Assembly: GCA_902825215.1 (NCBI GenBank)
Contig: LR782234.1
Span: 2,418,001-2,482,000 of the forward strand
Origin: Pseudomonas fluorescens
GTDB taxonomy: Bacteria > Pseudomonadota > Gammaproteobacteria > Pseudomonadales > Pseudomonadaceae
Direction of reading: 5' to 3'
Length of the DNA stretch: 64,000 bases
Shown: piece after piece, positions 53,228 to 61,244 of the stretch
Numbering within the stretch: the stretch's first letter is position 1
How the letters are laid out: each line of letters begins with the position of its first letter
Translations under genes and position numbers: made by a program
The notes under the pieces: model-generated
What the model was told of the DNA's origin: nothing
Databases searched by the model: none
What the model saw: the letters and a program-made list of their open reading frames with translations, nothing else

Positions 53228-53322
53228 CAAATGCGGGATTAGCCCGGGCGTGGGAGCGCAGCGAGCGTCTGGTTCAGCCTGGATTGCCGGGGGATGCTGG
53301 AACTCAGTCCGAAAATCAAAAG

Positions 53323-53884
53323 CCCCTCACCCTAACCCTCTCCCGGAGGGAGAGGGGACTGACCTTGGTGGATGCGAAAGTTACGCCGACTTGAAATACC
53401 GAGTCGTACTCAATTTCCAAAGCCAACGCAGATCGGCTCCCTCTCCAGGGGGAGAGGGCTGGGGTGAGGGGCGAATCCACCGCAAATCCCAAGCCATGCG
53501 ACGCTTCACACCACTCTACAATGAGCGCCAGCTCGAGTGCTTTTGATCTTGCCTAACCAGCGACATCGGAAGGCTGAGCGTAGGGATTGATCCGGGCGTG
53601 GGAGCGCAGCGACCGTACGACGAAGTCGTACACAGCGGAAGGAGGTGCAGCGAAGCAAACCGTAGCCGCTGCGCCGGGATCGATCCCGGAGCGAAGGGAC
53701 CCGAGCTTGCGAGGGCCGTACGTAGGAGCAAAGCCTTTTGGTTCCTTTTTGGCGTTTGAAAAAGGGACTCGCCGCAAGGGCGAAACCGCCATAAGCAACA
53801 CCCGAAGCAACGGATATGTACCCAAACCAAAAAAACTCACCGCCTGAAAGAAAGCCTTCGCGAGCAGGCTCGCTCCCACAGGTT
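53323..53884. repeat. long inverted repeat, copy B (about 560 bp)
   Basis: It is the reverse complement of copy A at 48952-49514, with the same block order and scattered substitutions, and again ends in a REP (ttcgcgagcaggctcgctcccac). The two copies enclose four genes. Frames read through it (for example 53516-53830 minus) are repeat artefacts. The 95 bp before it (53228-53322) hold a second short repeat fragment (ggcgtgggagcgcagcgag). Confidence 0.85.
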
Positions 53885-53928
53885 TTGCAGCGTCAAAAAA
53901 TCCCGGGCATTCCACCAAATCCAACCGC

Positions 53929-54552
53929 TCACGGCGTCCCATTGCACCCATACAACCGATACCCCTCACGCAAACTCAACCGCTCGTAATAAGCGCTAAC
54001 CGCCGGAAAATCAGGATGCGCCAGCGGCGTTTCGAACCAGCGATTGACCGACAGCCCGATCGGAATATCAGCCAGAGAAAAATCCTGCCCACTGACGTAA
54101 GCCCCGGTCTTCTGCAATTGCCGATCCAGAATCTCCATGTTCCGCGCCCAGTCCCGGCAACCTGCGGCCAGCGCAGCACTGTCCTGATACTCCGGGGATT
54201 TGCGCACCAGCGCCATCAGCGGATATGACCACGACCGGTTCAGCTCCGAAGCCTGCCAGTCGATCCACTGATCGACCTGCGCCCGCGCCTGCGATTCAGC
54301 GGGATAAAGCGCCGCCCCGCCATAGCGCGACACCAGATAACGAATGATCGTATTCGACTCCCACAGGGTGAAATCATCGTCCTGAATCACCGGCACCATC
54401 GCGCACGGATTGAGCGCGAGAAACTCTGGCGTGTGCGTTGACTGAAACCCTGAGCCCCAGTCTTCCCGCTCGAACGGAATGTTCAATTCAGCACAGGTCC
54501 ACAGCACCTTGCGCACGTTGATCGACGAAGCTTTACCGAGTATTCGCAACAT
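53929..54552 (-). CDS. glutathione S-transferase
   Basis: 207 residues from the ATG at 54552 (GGGAGG upstream); the frame to 54618 crosses the promoter. N-terminal domain: [32 protein letters not shown] (likely Ser/Asn at the thiolate), then [28 protein letters not shown] (cis-Pro, Glu-Ser glutathione contact). The helical C-terminal domain includes [12 protein letters not shown]. It fits beta/GstB-like enzymes that remove electrophiles; the substrate is unknown. Confidence 0.9.
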   Translation of the reverse strand: MLRILGKASSINVRKVLWTCAELNIPFEREDWGSGFQSTHTPEFLALNPCAMVPVIQDDDFTLWESNTIIRYLVSRYGGAALYPAESQARAQVDQWIDWQASELNRSWSYPLMALVRKSPEYQDSAALAAGCRDWARNMEILDRQLQKTGAYVSGQDFSLADIPIGLSVNRWFETPLAHPDFPAVSAYYERLSLREGYRLYGCNGTP

Positions 54553-54608
54553 GGCTTGTCCTCCCTCAGATTCGACACAAACCCATAAATACCACAGCAC
54601 AATGCAGA

Positions 54609-54637
54609 AGGCCCGCACACCGGCGGGCCTCCTTTTT
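54609..54637. terminator. hairpin with T-run
   Basis: Stem aggcccgc - loop acaccg - gcgggcct followed on the + strand by cctttttc. It lies between the permease gene end and the GST promoter. The T-run faces the + strand, but the stem is also placed to end minus-strand transcription from the permease gene. Confidence 0.7.
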
Positions 54638-54653
54638 CAGTCTGGTCAACTGC

Positions 54654-56069
54654 TCACAGACTGCTCGCCAGCTTCGCGCCCATCATCCGTCGACGATACG
54701 AGGTATCGCGACTGGCCAGCCAGAAGTACAGCGGCGAAGTCACCAGCAAACCCACGAGCCACGACAGATCCGCGCCGTTGATGTGCGCCGACACCGGGCC
54801 GACGTACAGCGGGGTGTTCATGAACGGAATCTGTACGGCAATGCCGATCACATAAGCGAGCAAGGCCTGCGGGTTGTAGCGTCCGTAGATGCCGCCGTCG
54901 ACCTGGAAGATCGACTGGATGTCGTACTGACCTTTATGAATCGCATAGAAGTCGATCAGGTTGATCGCCGTCCACGGCACCAACACCACCAGCAGCACCA
55001 GCACCATGTCGACGAAGTGGCCGATGAAATCCGCCGACGCACCGACAGCGGCAAAACAGCACGCCAGCAAGACGATGAGCGAAATCACCGCTCGGCTTTT
55101 CGCAGTGGGAATCCAGCGGTAGGCGAAGGTCTGCACCAAGGTGATCAGCGACAGCACCGCGCCGTACAGGTTGAGCGCGTTGTGGCTGATCACGCTGAGC
55201 AGGAACAGCACCAGCATCAGCGGGCCGATCGAGCCGGTGGCGAGTTTGACCGCGTCCATGGTGTCCATGCCCACCGGCGTCGCCAGCACTGCCACGGCGC
55301 CGAACACGAACGACAGGCTCGAACCCAGTGCCGAACCCAGATAGGTCGTCCAGAAGGTCGACGACACTTTCACGTCAGCCGGCAAGTAGCGCGAATAGTC
55401 CGACACATACGGCGCGAACGCGATCTGCCACAACGCCGCCAGCGACACCGTGGCGAGCCAGCCGGACAGGTTGAAACTGCCACGCGTGAGAAAATCATCG
55501 GTCTGAATGTGGGTCAGGATGTAGCCGAAACCGACCACGATGCCGATGCCCAGCACCCAGGTGCCGATGCGGTTGAGCACATGGATGAAACGGTAGCCGA
55601 TGATGCCGATGATCCCCGAACCGAGCGCGCCGATGACGATGCCCACCGGCACCGGAACGCTGTCGACCACGCCGTGCAGCGACTTGCCGGCGAGGACGAT
55701 GTTGGAGGCGAAAAAACCGATGTACATGACCCCGGCAATCAACACCACCAGCAAGGCGCCGAGCGAGCCGAACTGCGCACGGCTCTGGATCATCTGCGGA
55801 ATGCCCATCTGTGGACCTTGCGCCGAATGCAGCGCCATCAGCACGCCGCCGACCAGATGGCCGACGAGAATTGCCACGATGCCCCAGAGCAGGTTCAGCT
55901 GAAACAGCTGCACGCCCAGCGCTCCGGTGACGATGGGCAACGGTGCGATGTTGCCGCCGAACCAGAGCGTGAACAGATCCCTGACTTTGCCGTGGCGATC
56001 TTCGGGGGGCACGTAGCCTATCGTGTGTTTTTCAATGAGCGGAGCGGAAGAAGCGGTTGCGCTAGCCAT
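54654..56069 (-). CDS. NCS1-family purine/pyrimidine-type permease
   Basis: 471 residues from the ATG at 56069 (GGAG six bases upstream). Twelve helices. NCS1 features: FTLWFGGNIAPLPIVTGALG near the start, PQMIQSRAQFGSLGALLVVL, APYVSDYSRYLP, and the helix-8 region SHNALNLYGAVLSLI. The family imports nucleobases, allantoin, hydantoins or related heterocycles with Na+ or H+. It is the last gene of the minus-strand cluster, 160 bp after the M20 gene, so it may have its own promoter. Substrate unknown, but it should match the cluster's pathway. Confidence 0.88.
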   Translation of the reverse strand: MASATASSAPLIEKHTIGYVPPEDRHGKVRDLFTLWFGGNIAPLPIVTGALGVQLFQLNLLWGIVAILVGHLVGGVLMALHSAQGPQMGIPQMIQSRAQFGSLGALLVVLIAGVMYIGFFASNIVLAGKSLHGVVDSVPVPVGIVIGALGSGIIGIIGYRFIHVLNRIGTWVLGIGIVVGFGYILTHIQTDDFLTRGSFNLSGWLATVSLAALWQIAFAPYVSDYSRYLPADVKVSSTFWTTYLGSALGSSLSFVFGAVAVLATPVGMDTMDAVKLATGSIGPLMLVLFLLSVISHNALNLYGAVLSLITLVQTFAYRWIPTAKSRAVISLIVLLACCFAAVGASADFIGHFVDMVLVLLVVLVPWTAINLIDFYAIHKGQYDIQSIFQVDGGIYGRYNPQALLAYVIGIAVQIPFMNTPLYVGPVSAHINGADLSWLVGLLVTSPLYFWLASRDTSYRRRMMGAKLASSL

Positions 56070-56092
56070 GACGAACTCCAAGGCAAGGTTGA

Positions 56093-56106
56093 GTACGTGG
56101 ACGTAC
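56093..56106. promoter_or_regulatory. perfect 14-bp palindrome before the permease gene
   Basis: gtacgt-gg-acgtac lies 24 bp upstream of the permease start. It could be an operator or a leader hairpin; no regulator gene is nearby. Confidence 0.35.
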
Positions 56107-56229
56107 TTCGGTAAGCGCCGGCACGGACGGCGCACTTGTTGTTGGAGTGATCATGTGCAAAGTGAGGCGGGAGATAAATTAGTAAGTTTGTTGCTTGAAA
56201 CCCTAAAAAAACAGGCTTCGGCGAAGGGG

Positions 56230-57378
56230 TCAGAGGCTGATGAATGCGAGCATCCGCTGAAGCATTTCTTCGCAGGCGTGCAGTTGCCCACGGCTGACAA
56301 ACTCGTCGGGTTTATGCCCCTGATCCATGCTGCCGGGGCCGCACACCACGGTGGGGATGCCCACGGCATCGAACAGTCCGCCCTCGGTGCCGAACGCCAC
56401 CGTGCCGAATTCCCGAGAACCGCTAAACGCTGCAATCAGCTCAGCGGCCTGACTCTGCGCATCGGTGACCAGCCCCGGATACGCCGACAATGCCCGGAAG
56501 CGAATATCGCTTTGCGCACTGACCGCACGCATGCGCGGCAACACTTCGCGCTCGGCATAGTCTTTCAATGCTTCGGCCACCAGTGCCGGATCCTGTGAGG
56601 GCAGGGCGCGGATCTCGAAATCGAAACGGCAATCGGCCGGCACGATGTTCAAGGCTTTGCCGCCGCTGATCACACCGGTCTGCACTGTGCTGTAGGGCGG
56701 ATCGAAGCGTGCGTCGTGATGCTGCGGCGCTTTCAGTTGCTGGCCGAGTCGGCCCAGTTCAGCGATCAGTTCGGCGGCATATTCGATGGCGTTGACCCCG
56801 AGTGGCGCATAGGCCGAATGACACGGATGACCTTGCACATCGCAGCGCATCGCCAGTTTGCCCTTGTGGCCGAGTACCGGTTTCAGCTCGGTCGGCTCGC
56901 CGATGATGCACAGCAATGGTTTGACCGGGCGCTGCTGCAATACCTCAAGCAACGAACGCACGCCGAGGCAGCCGACCTCTTCGTCATAGGACAGCGCAAT
57001 GTGCACCGGCAGACGCAGCGGCGTCGTGACCAGCGCCGGCACCAGCGCCAGCACACAAGCGATATAACCCTTCATGTCCGCCGTGCCGCGGCCAAACAAT
57101 TTACCGTCGCGCTCGCTGAGCTCGAACGGCGGCAGCGTCCACGGCTGACCGTCGACCGGCACCACATCGGTGTGCCCGGACAAGACAATGCCCGGTTGAT
57201 CCACCGGGCCGATCGTGGCGAACAGGTTGGCCTTGCTGCGCTCATCGTTGTAGATCAGCGCGCTCGGCACGTCGAAACCGGCGAGGTAATCGCGGACGAA
57301 TTCGATCAGTTGCAGATTCGACTCGCGGCTGGTGGTGTCGAATCCCACCAGCACCTTGAGCAGTTCGACGCTGTTCAT
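56230..57378 (-). CDS. M20-family deacylase (ArgE/DapE-like)
   Basis: 382 residues. Metal-binding motifs of M20 peptidases: VLSGHTDVVPVDG (His and bridging Asp), FGRGTADMKGYIACVLAL (metal Asp), LSYDEEVGCLG (Glu-Glu), CIIGEPTELKPV, and a C-terminal CGPGSMDQGHKPDEF (His). The sequence is closest to acetylornithine deacetylase, but the neighbours (DUF1028, RidA, FAD monooxygenase, NCS1 permease) are not arginine genes, so it more likely hydrolyses an N-acyl or N-carbamoyl intermediate of a catabolic route. Its ATG overlaps the DUF1028 stop as ATGA. Confidence 0.85.
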   Translation of the reverse strand: MNSVELLKVLVGFDTTSRESNLQLIEFVRDYLAGFDVPSALIYNDERSKANLFATIGPVDQPGIVLSGHTDVVPVDGQPWTLPPFELSERDGKLFGRGTADMKGYIACVLALVPALVTTPLRLPVHIALSYDEEVGCLGVRSLLEVLQQRPVKPLLCIIGEPTELKPVLGHKGKLAMRCDVQGHPCHSAYAPLGVNAIEYAAELIAELGRLGQQLKAPQHHDARFDPPYSTVQTGVISGGKALNIVPADCRFDFEIRALPSQDPALVAEALKDYAEREVLPRMRAVSAQSDIRFRALSAYPGLVTDAQSQAAELIAAFSGSREFGTVAFGTEGGLFDAVGIPTVVCGPGSMDQGHKPDEFVSRGQLHACEEMLQRMLAFISL

Positions 57379-58052
57379 CGATCGTCCCCGGCAACGCCAT
57401 AGCCCGGTGCCCTGGCCGGGTCGAGGGCGCGGTCGATGTAATCCTGCAACTGCGGTTCGTAGGCGTTCCAGAGCTTTTGCAACTGACCGATCGGGTCTTC
57501 ATCGGCCCAGTCGACACGCAGATTGACGATCGGCCAGGTCTGCTCGCCCACCACCACCACGGCGGCCGAATGCACCGGCCCGGCTTCGCCACCCAAGGCT
57601 TGAGCCGCGTGCAGAGCGGCGAGCAAGCGGTCGGCCAACTGGCCTTCGCCGGCGTCGAATGCGCTGACCATTGCCTCGATCACCTCACGCCCGGCGAGCA
57701 TGTTGCCGGCGGCCACGCACTGTTCGCCGCTGACGGCATGGTGCACGCCGAGGGTCTGCGCACCGCTGAAATGCGCGGTCTCGCCGAGATGGTTGATCGC
57801 GGTGATCTGCCGATACTGGCTGTAACCGTTGCGCGTGAGCACTTGGTCGAGGGCAGCATCCGGGCTCAGGCCTTGCTCCAGCAGCCCGAGCACTTCCGGG
57901 CCGAGGGAGGGCAGGGTGATGTTCTGGCTCGACACCGCGCCAACGCCCGGCAGCAGCCAGGGGCAACGGGCGCCGACGGCGATGCTGGAGGAACTGATGG
58001 CGACACCGAACTGACCGGTTTCGGCGCAGCGGGCGGTGATGGAAAAAGTCAT
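57375..58052 (-). CDS. DUF1028 family protein (Ntn-hydrolase-like)
   Basis: 225 residues from the ATG at 58052 (AGGA eight bases upstream). Family pattern: MTFSITARCAETGQFGVAISSSSIAVGARCPWLLPGVGAVSSQNITLPSLG, GYSQYRQITAINHLGETAHFSGAQTLG, QCVAAGNMLAG. The remainder is the typical C-terminal DPIGQLQKLW segment. It often clusters with RidA and amidohydrolases and is thought to act on small nitrogenous compounds; no proven reaction is known to me. Coupled to the M20 gene. Confidence 0.9.
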   Translation of the reverse strand: MTFSITARCAETGQFGVAISSSSIAVGARCPWLLPGVGAVSSQNITLPSLGPEVLGLLEQGLSPDAALDQVLTRNGYSQYRQITAINHLGETAHFSGAQTLGVHHAVSGEQCVAAGNMLAGREVIEAMVSAFDAGEGQLADRLLAALHAAQALGGEAGPVHSAAVVVVGEQTWPIVNLRVDWADEDPIGQLQKLWNAYEPQLQDYIDRALDPARAPGYGVAGDDR

Positions 58053-58093
58053 TTGGGTGATCCTTCTCAGAAATTTGTTTGTCCTTTCTGGCC

Positions 58094-58162
58094 CCTTCGC
58101 GAGCAGGCTCGCTCCCACATTGAAATGCATTCCCCTGTGGGAGCGAGCCTGTTCGCGAAGGC
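58094..58162. repeat. REP doublet inside the catabolic cluster
   Basis: Arms ccttcgcgagcaggctcgctcccac and gtgggagcgagcctgttcgcgaagg around about 18 bp, between the RidA and DUF1028 genes. It may lower readthrough from RidA into DUF1028. Confidence 0.9.
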
Positions 58163-58181
58163 CGCGACGCGGTCTGATGCC

Positions 58182-58598
58182 TTACTCAGGAATCACCGCA
58201 ATCACATCAATCTCCATCAACCACTGCGGTTGCCCCAACGCCGATACCACCAGCCCGGTGGAAATCGGGAACACGCCTTTGAGCCACTTGCCGACCTCCT
58301 GATAGACCGCCTCGCGGTAGCGCGGGTCGATCAGGTAGGTGGTGGTCTTGACGATGTGGCTCATGTCGCTGCCGGCTTCTTCGAGCAGTTGCTTGACGTT
58401 GCGCATGGCCTGTTCGGCCTGCGCACGCGGGTCGCCCAGACCGATCAGGTTGCCGTCGAAATCAGTGCCGACCTGACCGCGCACATACACGGTGTTGCCG
58501 GCGCGCACTGCCTGGCACAAATCGTTATCGAGCGTCTGGTTCGGGTAAGTGTCCTTGGTGTTGAACATGCGGATGCGCGTGTGTGTAGGCTGGCTCAT
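58182..58598 (-). CDS. RidA/YjgF-family protein
   Basis: 138 residues, GAGGAG six bases before the ATG. Rid fold with NTVYVRGQVGTDFDGNLIGLGDPRAQAEQAMRNVKQLLEEAGSDMSHIVKTTTYLIDPRYREAVYQEVGKWLKG. The Arg at the usual RidA active-site position (I-C-x-x-x-V-x-R in true RidA, near 100-105) is not in its normal context: here TTTYLIDPRYREAV contains Arg but the strand WLMEIDVIAVIPE lacks the usual E-I-E/D-A-I-A ending exactly. It may belong to a Rid subfamily other than enamine deaminase RidA. It sits between the FAD monooxygenase and DUF1028 genes. Confidence 0.88.
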   Translation of the reverse strand: MSQPTHTRIRMFNTKDTYPNQTLDNDLCQAVRAGNTVYVRGQVGTDFDGNLIGLGDPRAQAEQAMRNVKQLLEEAGSDMSHIVKTTTYLIDPRYREAVYQEVGKWLKGVFPISTGLVVSALGQPQWLMEIDVIAVIPE

Positions 58599-58649
58599 GT
58601 GCCGCTCCTCAAAACAGGTTGGGCGGCGCCATTGGCGCCGCGAAAGAAA

Positions 58650-59969
58650 TCAGGCGTCGGCGGCGTCGGCGACCGGGCTGTGGACTGCTGAATGCAACGC
58701 GGCTTCACGCTGTTCGGCATCGCGGTATTCGAGGTATTTGCGCTGGGTGGCGATGTGATCGGCGACATGTTTGGCGTCATGCCAGACGCCCCAGATGAAC
58801 GACGAACCGCGACGCGACTGCCAGGGCAGACCGAGGAAATACACCCCCGGCTCAGCCGACACGCCGCGCTGATGCACCGGCTTGCCCTTGTCATCGAAGG
58901 CCGCGACCTGGAGCCAGCAATAATCCACGGCAAACCCGGTGGCCCAGATGATCGACGTCACGCCAGCCTCGGCCAGATGCAGATTGCGCAGCGGATTTTT
59001 CACGCATTCAGGGTCGGCGAAGCGTTTACGCGCCTCTGGCTCTTGCGGCAGATCGAGGCCATTGCTCTCGATGTAAGCGTCAGCGGCATCAAGCAGGGCC
59101 AGATAGTTTTCGTCGCCGCGATTGAGGTTTTCGAGCAGGTCCTGCTTGAAGCTCACCACGCCGTTTTCGAATGACTCGGTAACCCCGACCAGGGTCATGC
59201 CGCGATGGGCCAGGCCACGAAAATCGATGGTGCGCCCGCCATGAGCGCCGCTGACCGCGATGGTCACGTGCTCGCGGCCCGGTTTCATCGCCGCTTGATC
59301 CCACTCGCCCAGCACCCCGAGCCACCAGCAGAAATCACGATTGCGATAGGCACGCGGCGGCCGGTCGTGGGCGCCAACCGACAGGTAGACCTGCTTGCCG
59401 GAACGCTGCAGCTCATCGGCAATCTGCACCCCGGATGAGCCGGCGCCCACTACCAGCACCGCACCTTCCGGCAGCTGCTGCGGGTTGCGGTAATCAGCGG
59501 AATGGATTTGCAGCAATCGTGGGTCCTGCGGTGCGATCGGCGGGATCACTGGCCGCTGGAACGGCCCGGTTGCCGCGACCACACGGCTGGCTTCGATCAC
59601 GCCTTCCGAGGTCTCGACGGTGAAGCCGGGGCGACCGACATTGCGCACTACGCTTTTTACAGCTACGCCGGTGCGGATCGGCGCGTTGAATTTCTTCGCA
59701 TAGGCTTCGAAGTAATCGGCCACGCGTTCCTTCGGCGCAAAACCGTCGGGATCGACGTCATCGAATTCCAGACCGGGGAAGCGGTCGTGCCACGCCGGGC
59801 CGTTGGCGACCAGCGAGTCCCAGCGCCCGGTGCGCCAGCGTTCGGCAATGCGACTGCGCTCCAGCACCAGGTGTGGCACGCCGAGTTTGCTCAGGTGTTC
59901 GCTCATCGCGACGCCTGCCTGGCCAGCACCCACGATCAGCGTGTCGATTGTTGTTATGTCAGTGGTCAT
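58650..59969 (-). CDS. flavin-dependent monooxygenase (YUC/CzcO-type)
   Basis: 439 residues. FAD motif TLIVGAGQAGVAMSEHLSKLG, then WRTGRWDSLVANGPAWHDRFPG, a second Rossmann motif GAVLVVGAGSSGVQIADELQRSGKQVYLSVGAHDRPPR (NADPH) and the ATG-type IIWATGFAVDYCWL. Family: flavoprotein monooxygenases of the FMO/YUCCA/CzcO kind, which oxygenate N, S or carbonyl groups. It is the first gene of the five-gene cluster and likely does the first oxidative step on the imported compound. Confidence 0.88.
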   Translation of the reverse strand: MTTDITTIDTLIVGAGQAGVAMSEHLSKLGVPHLVLERSRIAERWRTGRWDSLVANGPAWHDRFPGLEFDDVDPDGFAPKERVADYFEAYAKKFNAPIRTGVAVKSVVRNVGRPGFTVETSEGVIEASRVVAATGPFQRPVIPPIAPQDPRLLQIHSADYRNPQQLPEGAVLVVGAGSSGVQIADELQRSGKQVYLSVGAHDRPPRAYRNRDFCWWLGVLGEWDQAAMKPGREHVTIAVSGAHGGRTIDFRGLAHRGMTLVGVTESFENGVVSFKQDLLENLNRGDENYLALLDAADAYIESNGLDLPQEPEARKRFADPECVKNPLRNLHLAEAGVTSIIWATGFAVDYCWLQVAAFDDKGKPVHQRGVSAEPGVYFLGLPWQSRRGSSFIWGVWHDAKHVADHIATQRKYLEYRDAEQREAALHSAVHSPVADAADA

Positions 59970-60162
59970 CTCTACATCCTTCCTAGCAAGGCAGTGGGAT
60001 TCGGGCCGCTGTTGGCTTGTCCGTTTGGCTTGAGGTCAGACTAGGGAGAGGGGGGATATCGGTAAAATATTATTAAGCTGGGATGTGAAGATAAAATTCT
60101 GATGCAGCGCGGCGAAAGCCTTTGAATACGGGGGATGGGCGGCGCGCCCGAGCAAAGCAAGG

Positions 60163-60198
60163 TGCCCGGGCGACGAAGAAATCTTCATCGCCCGGGCA
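60163..60198 (-). terminator. strong hairpin after the alpha/beta hydrolase
   Basis: Perfect 16-bp arms (tgcccgggcgacgaag / cttcatcgcccgggca, one mismatch) with a short loop, 7 bp after the hydrolase stop on the minus strand. T-run is weak (cacctt), so efficiency is uncertain. Confidence 0.65.
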
Positions 60199-60204
60199 GT
60201 TTTG

Positions 60205-61023
60205 TCAGCGCTGCAGGAACGCCAGCAAATCTTCGTTCAACGCCTGCGCATGGGTCACGGCAAAACCGTGTGGCGCACCGGCATAGACTTTCAGTTCGGC
60301 GCCCTTGATCTGCGCAGCAGCCTGCTTGCCGGTGGTTTCGAACGGCACGATCTGGTCACCGTCACCATGGATCACCAGCGTCGGCACATCGACTTTGGCC
60401 ATGTCCGGACGGAAGTCGGTTTCCGAGAACGCGGTCACGCAATCCACCGTACCTTTCAAGGACGCCATCAGGGCGATGTTCAGGGTCTGCGTGAGCACGC
60501 CGTCGGAAACCGTCTGGCCTTGATTGGTGCCATAGAACGGCGCGGCGAAATCGGCGATGAACTGCGCGCGGTCCTTCAGCAGGCCGGCCTTGATCCCGTC
60601 GAACACCGACTTGTCGACACCCTGGGCGAAGTCGGGCTTCTTGCCGAACAGTGGCGTCACCGCACCCAACAACACCAGACCCGCCACACGCTCGCTGCCA
60701 TGCCGGGCGATGTAACGGCTGACGTCACCGCCACCCATGGAGAAGCCGACCAGGGTCACGTCGCGCAGGTCCAGATGGTTGATCAGGCCGGCGATGTCAT
60801 CGGCAAACGTGTCGTAGTCGTAACCGGTCCACGGCTGATCAGAGCGGCCAAACCCGCGACGGTCGAAGGCAATGGTGCGGTAGCCGCGGCTGCTCAGGTA
60901 TTCCATCTGGTATTCCCACATGTCGCCGTCCAGTGGCCAGCCATGGCTGAACAGCACGGGTTTGCCGCTGCCCCAGTCCTTGTAATAGATCTCGGTGCCG
61001 TCTTGGGTCTTGAAGGTGCTCAT
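60205..61023 (-). CDS. alpha/beta hydrolase (non-haem chloroperoxidase-like)
   Basis: 272 residues from the ATG at 61023 with AAGGAG five bases upstream. Catalytic points: LFSHGWPLDGDMWEYQ (oxyanion HGWPLD), LVGFSMGGGDVSRYIA (nucleophile Ser99 in G-x-S-x-G), D in HGDGDQIVPFE and H in GAPHGFAVTH. This arrangement is typical of bacterial arylesterase/perhydrolase proteins. Substrate unknown. Divergent from the TpsB gene. Confidence 0.9.
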   Translation of the reverse strand: MSTFKTQDGTEIYYKDWGSGKPVLFSHGWPLDGDMWEYQMEYLSSRGYRTIAFDRRGFGRSDQPWTGYDYDTFADDIAGLINHLDLRDVTLVGFSMGGGDVSRYIARHGSERVAGLVLLGAVTPLFGKKPDFAQGVDKSVFDGIKAGLLKDRAQFIADFAAPFYGTNQGQTVSDGVLTQTLNIALMASLKGTVDCVTAFSETDFRPDMAKVDVPTLVIHGDGDQIVPFETTGKQAAAQIKGAELKVYAGAPHGFAVTHAQALNEDLLAFLQR

Positions 61024-61173
61024 GAAAACTCCTTGTGATCGTGTGTGGGTATGGCTGAATGCCGAATCGGCAGCGTTCACTATCTGCGCAAGAGCGGTTT
61101 CGCACTTGTACGCAGGTGCTGGTTTCACCCGCGCAACAGCGCCTCGAGCCCGACCAATGGTAGAACACAAGTT

Positions 61174-61222
61174 TGACGTCAAAATGATGGCCATCTAATA
61201 TTGCGCCACTATTTTGATGTCA
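61174..61222. promoter_or_regulatory. spaced inverted repeat in the hydrolase/TpsB divergent region
   Basis: tgacgtcaaaat (61174-61185) and attttgatgtca (61211-61222) are inverted copies with one mismatch, 25 bases apart. They could be paired regulator sites controlling the hydrolase, the secretion locus or both. Confidence 0.5.
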
Positions 61223-61244
61223 CTTTCATCTCGAGGGATCGAAC

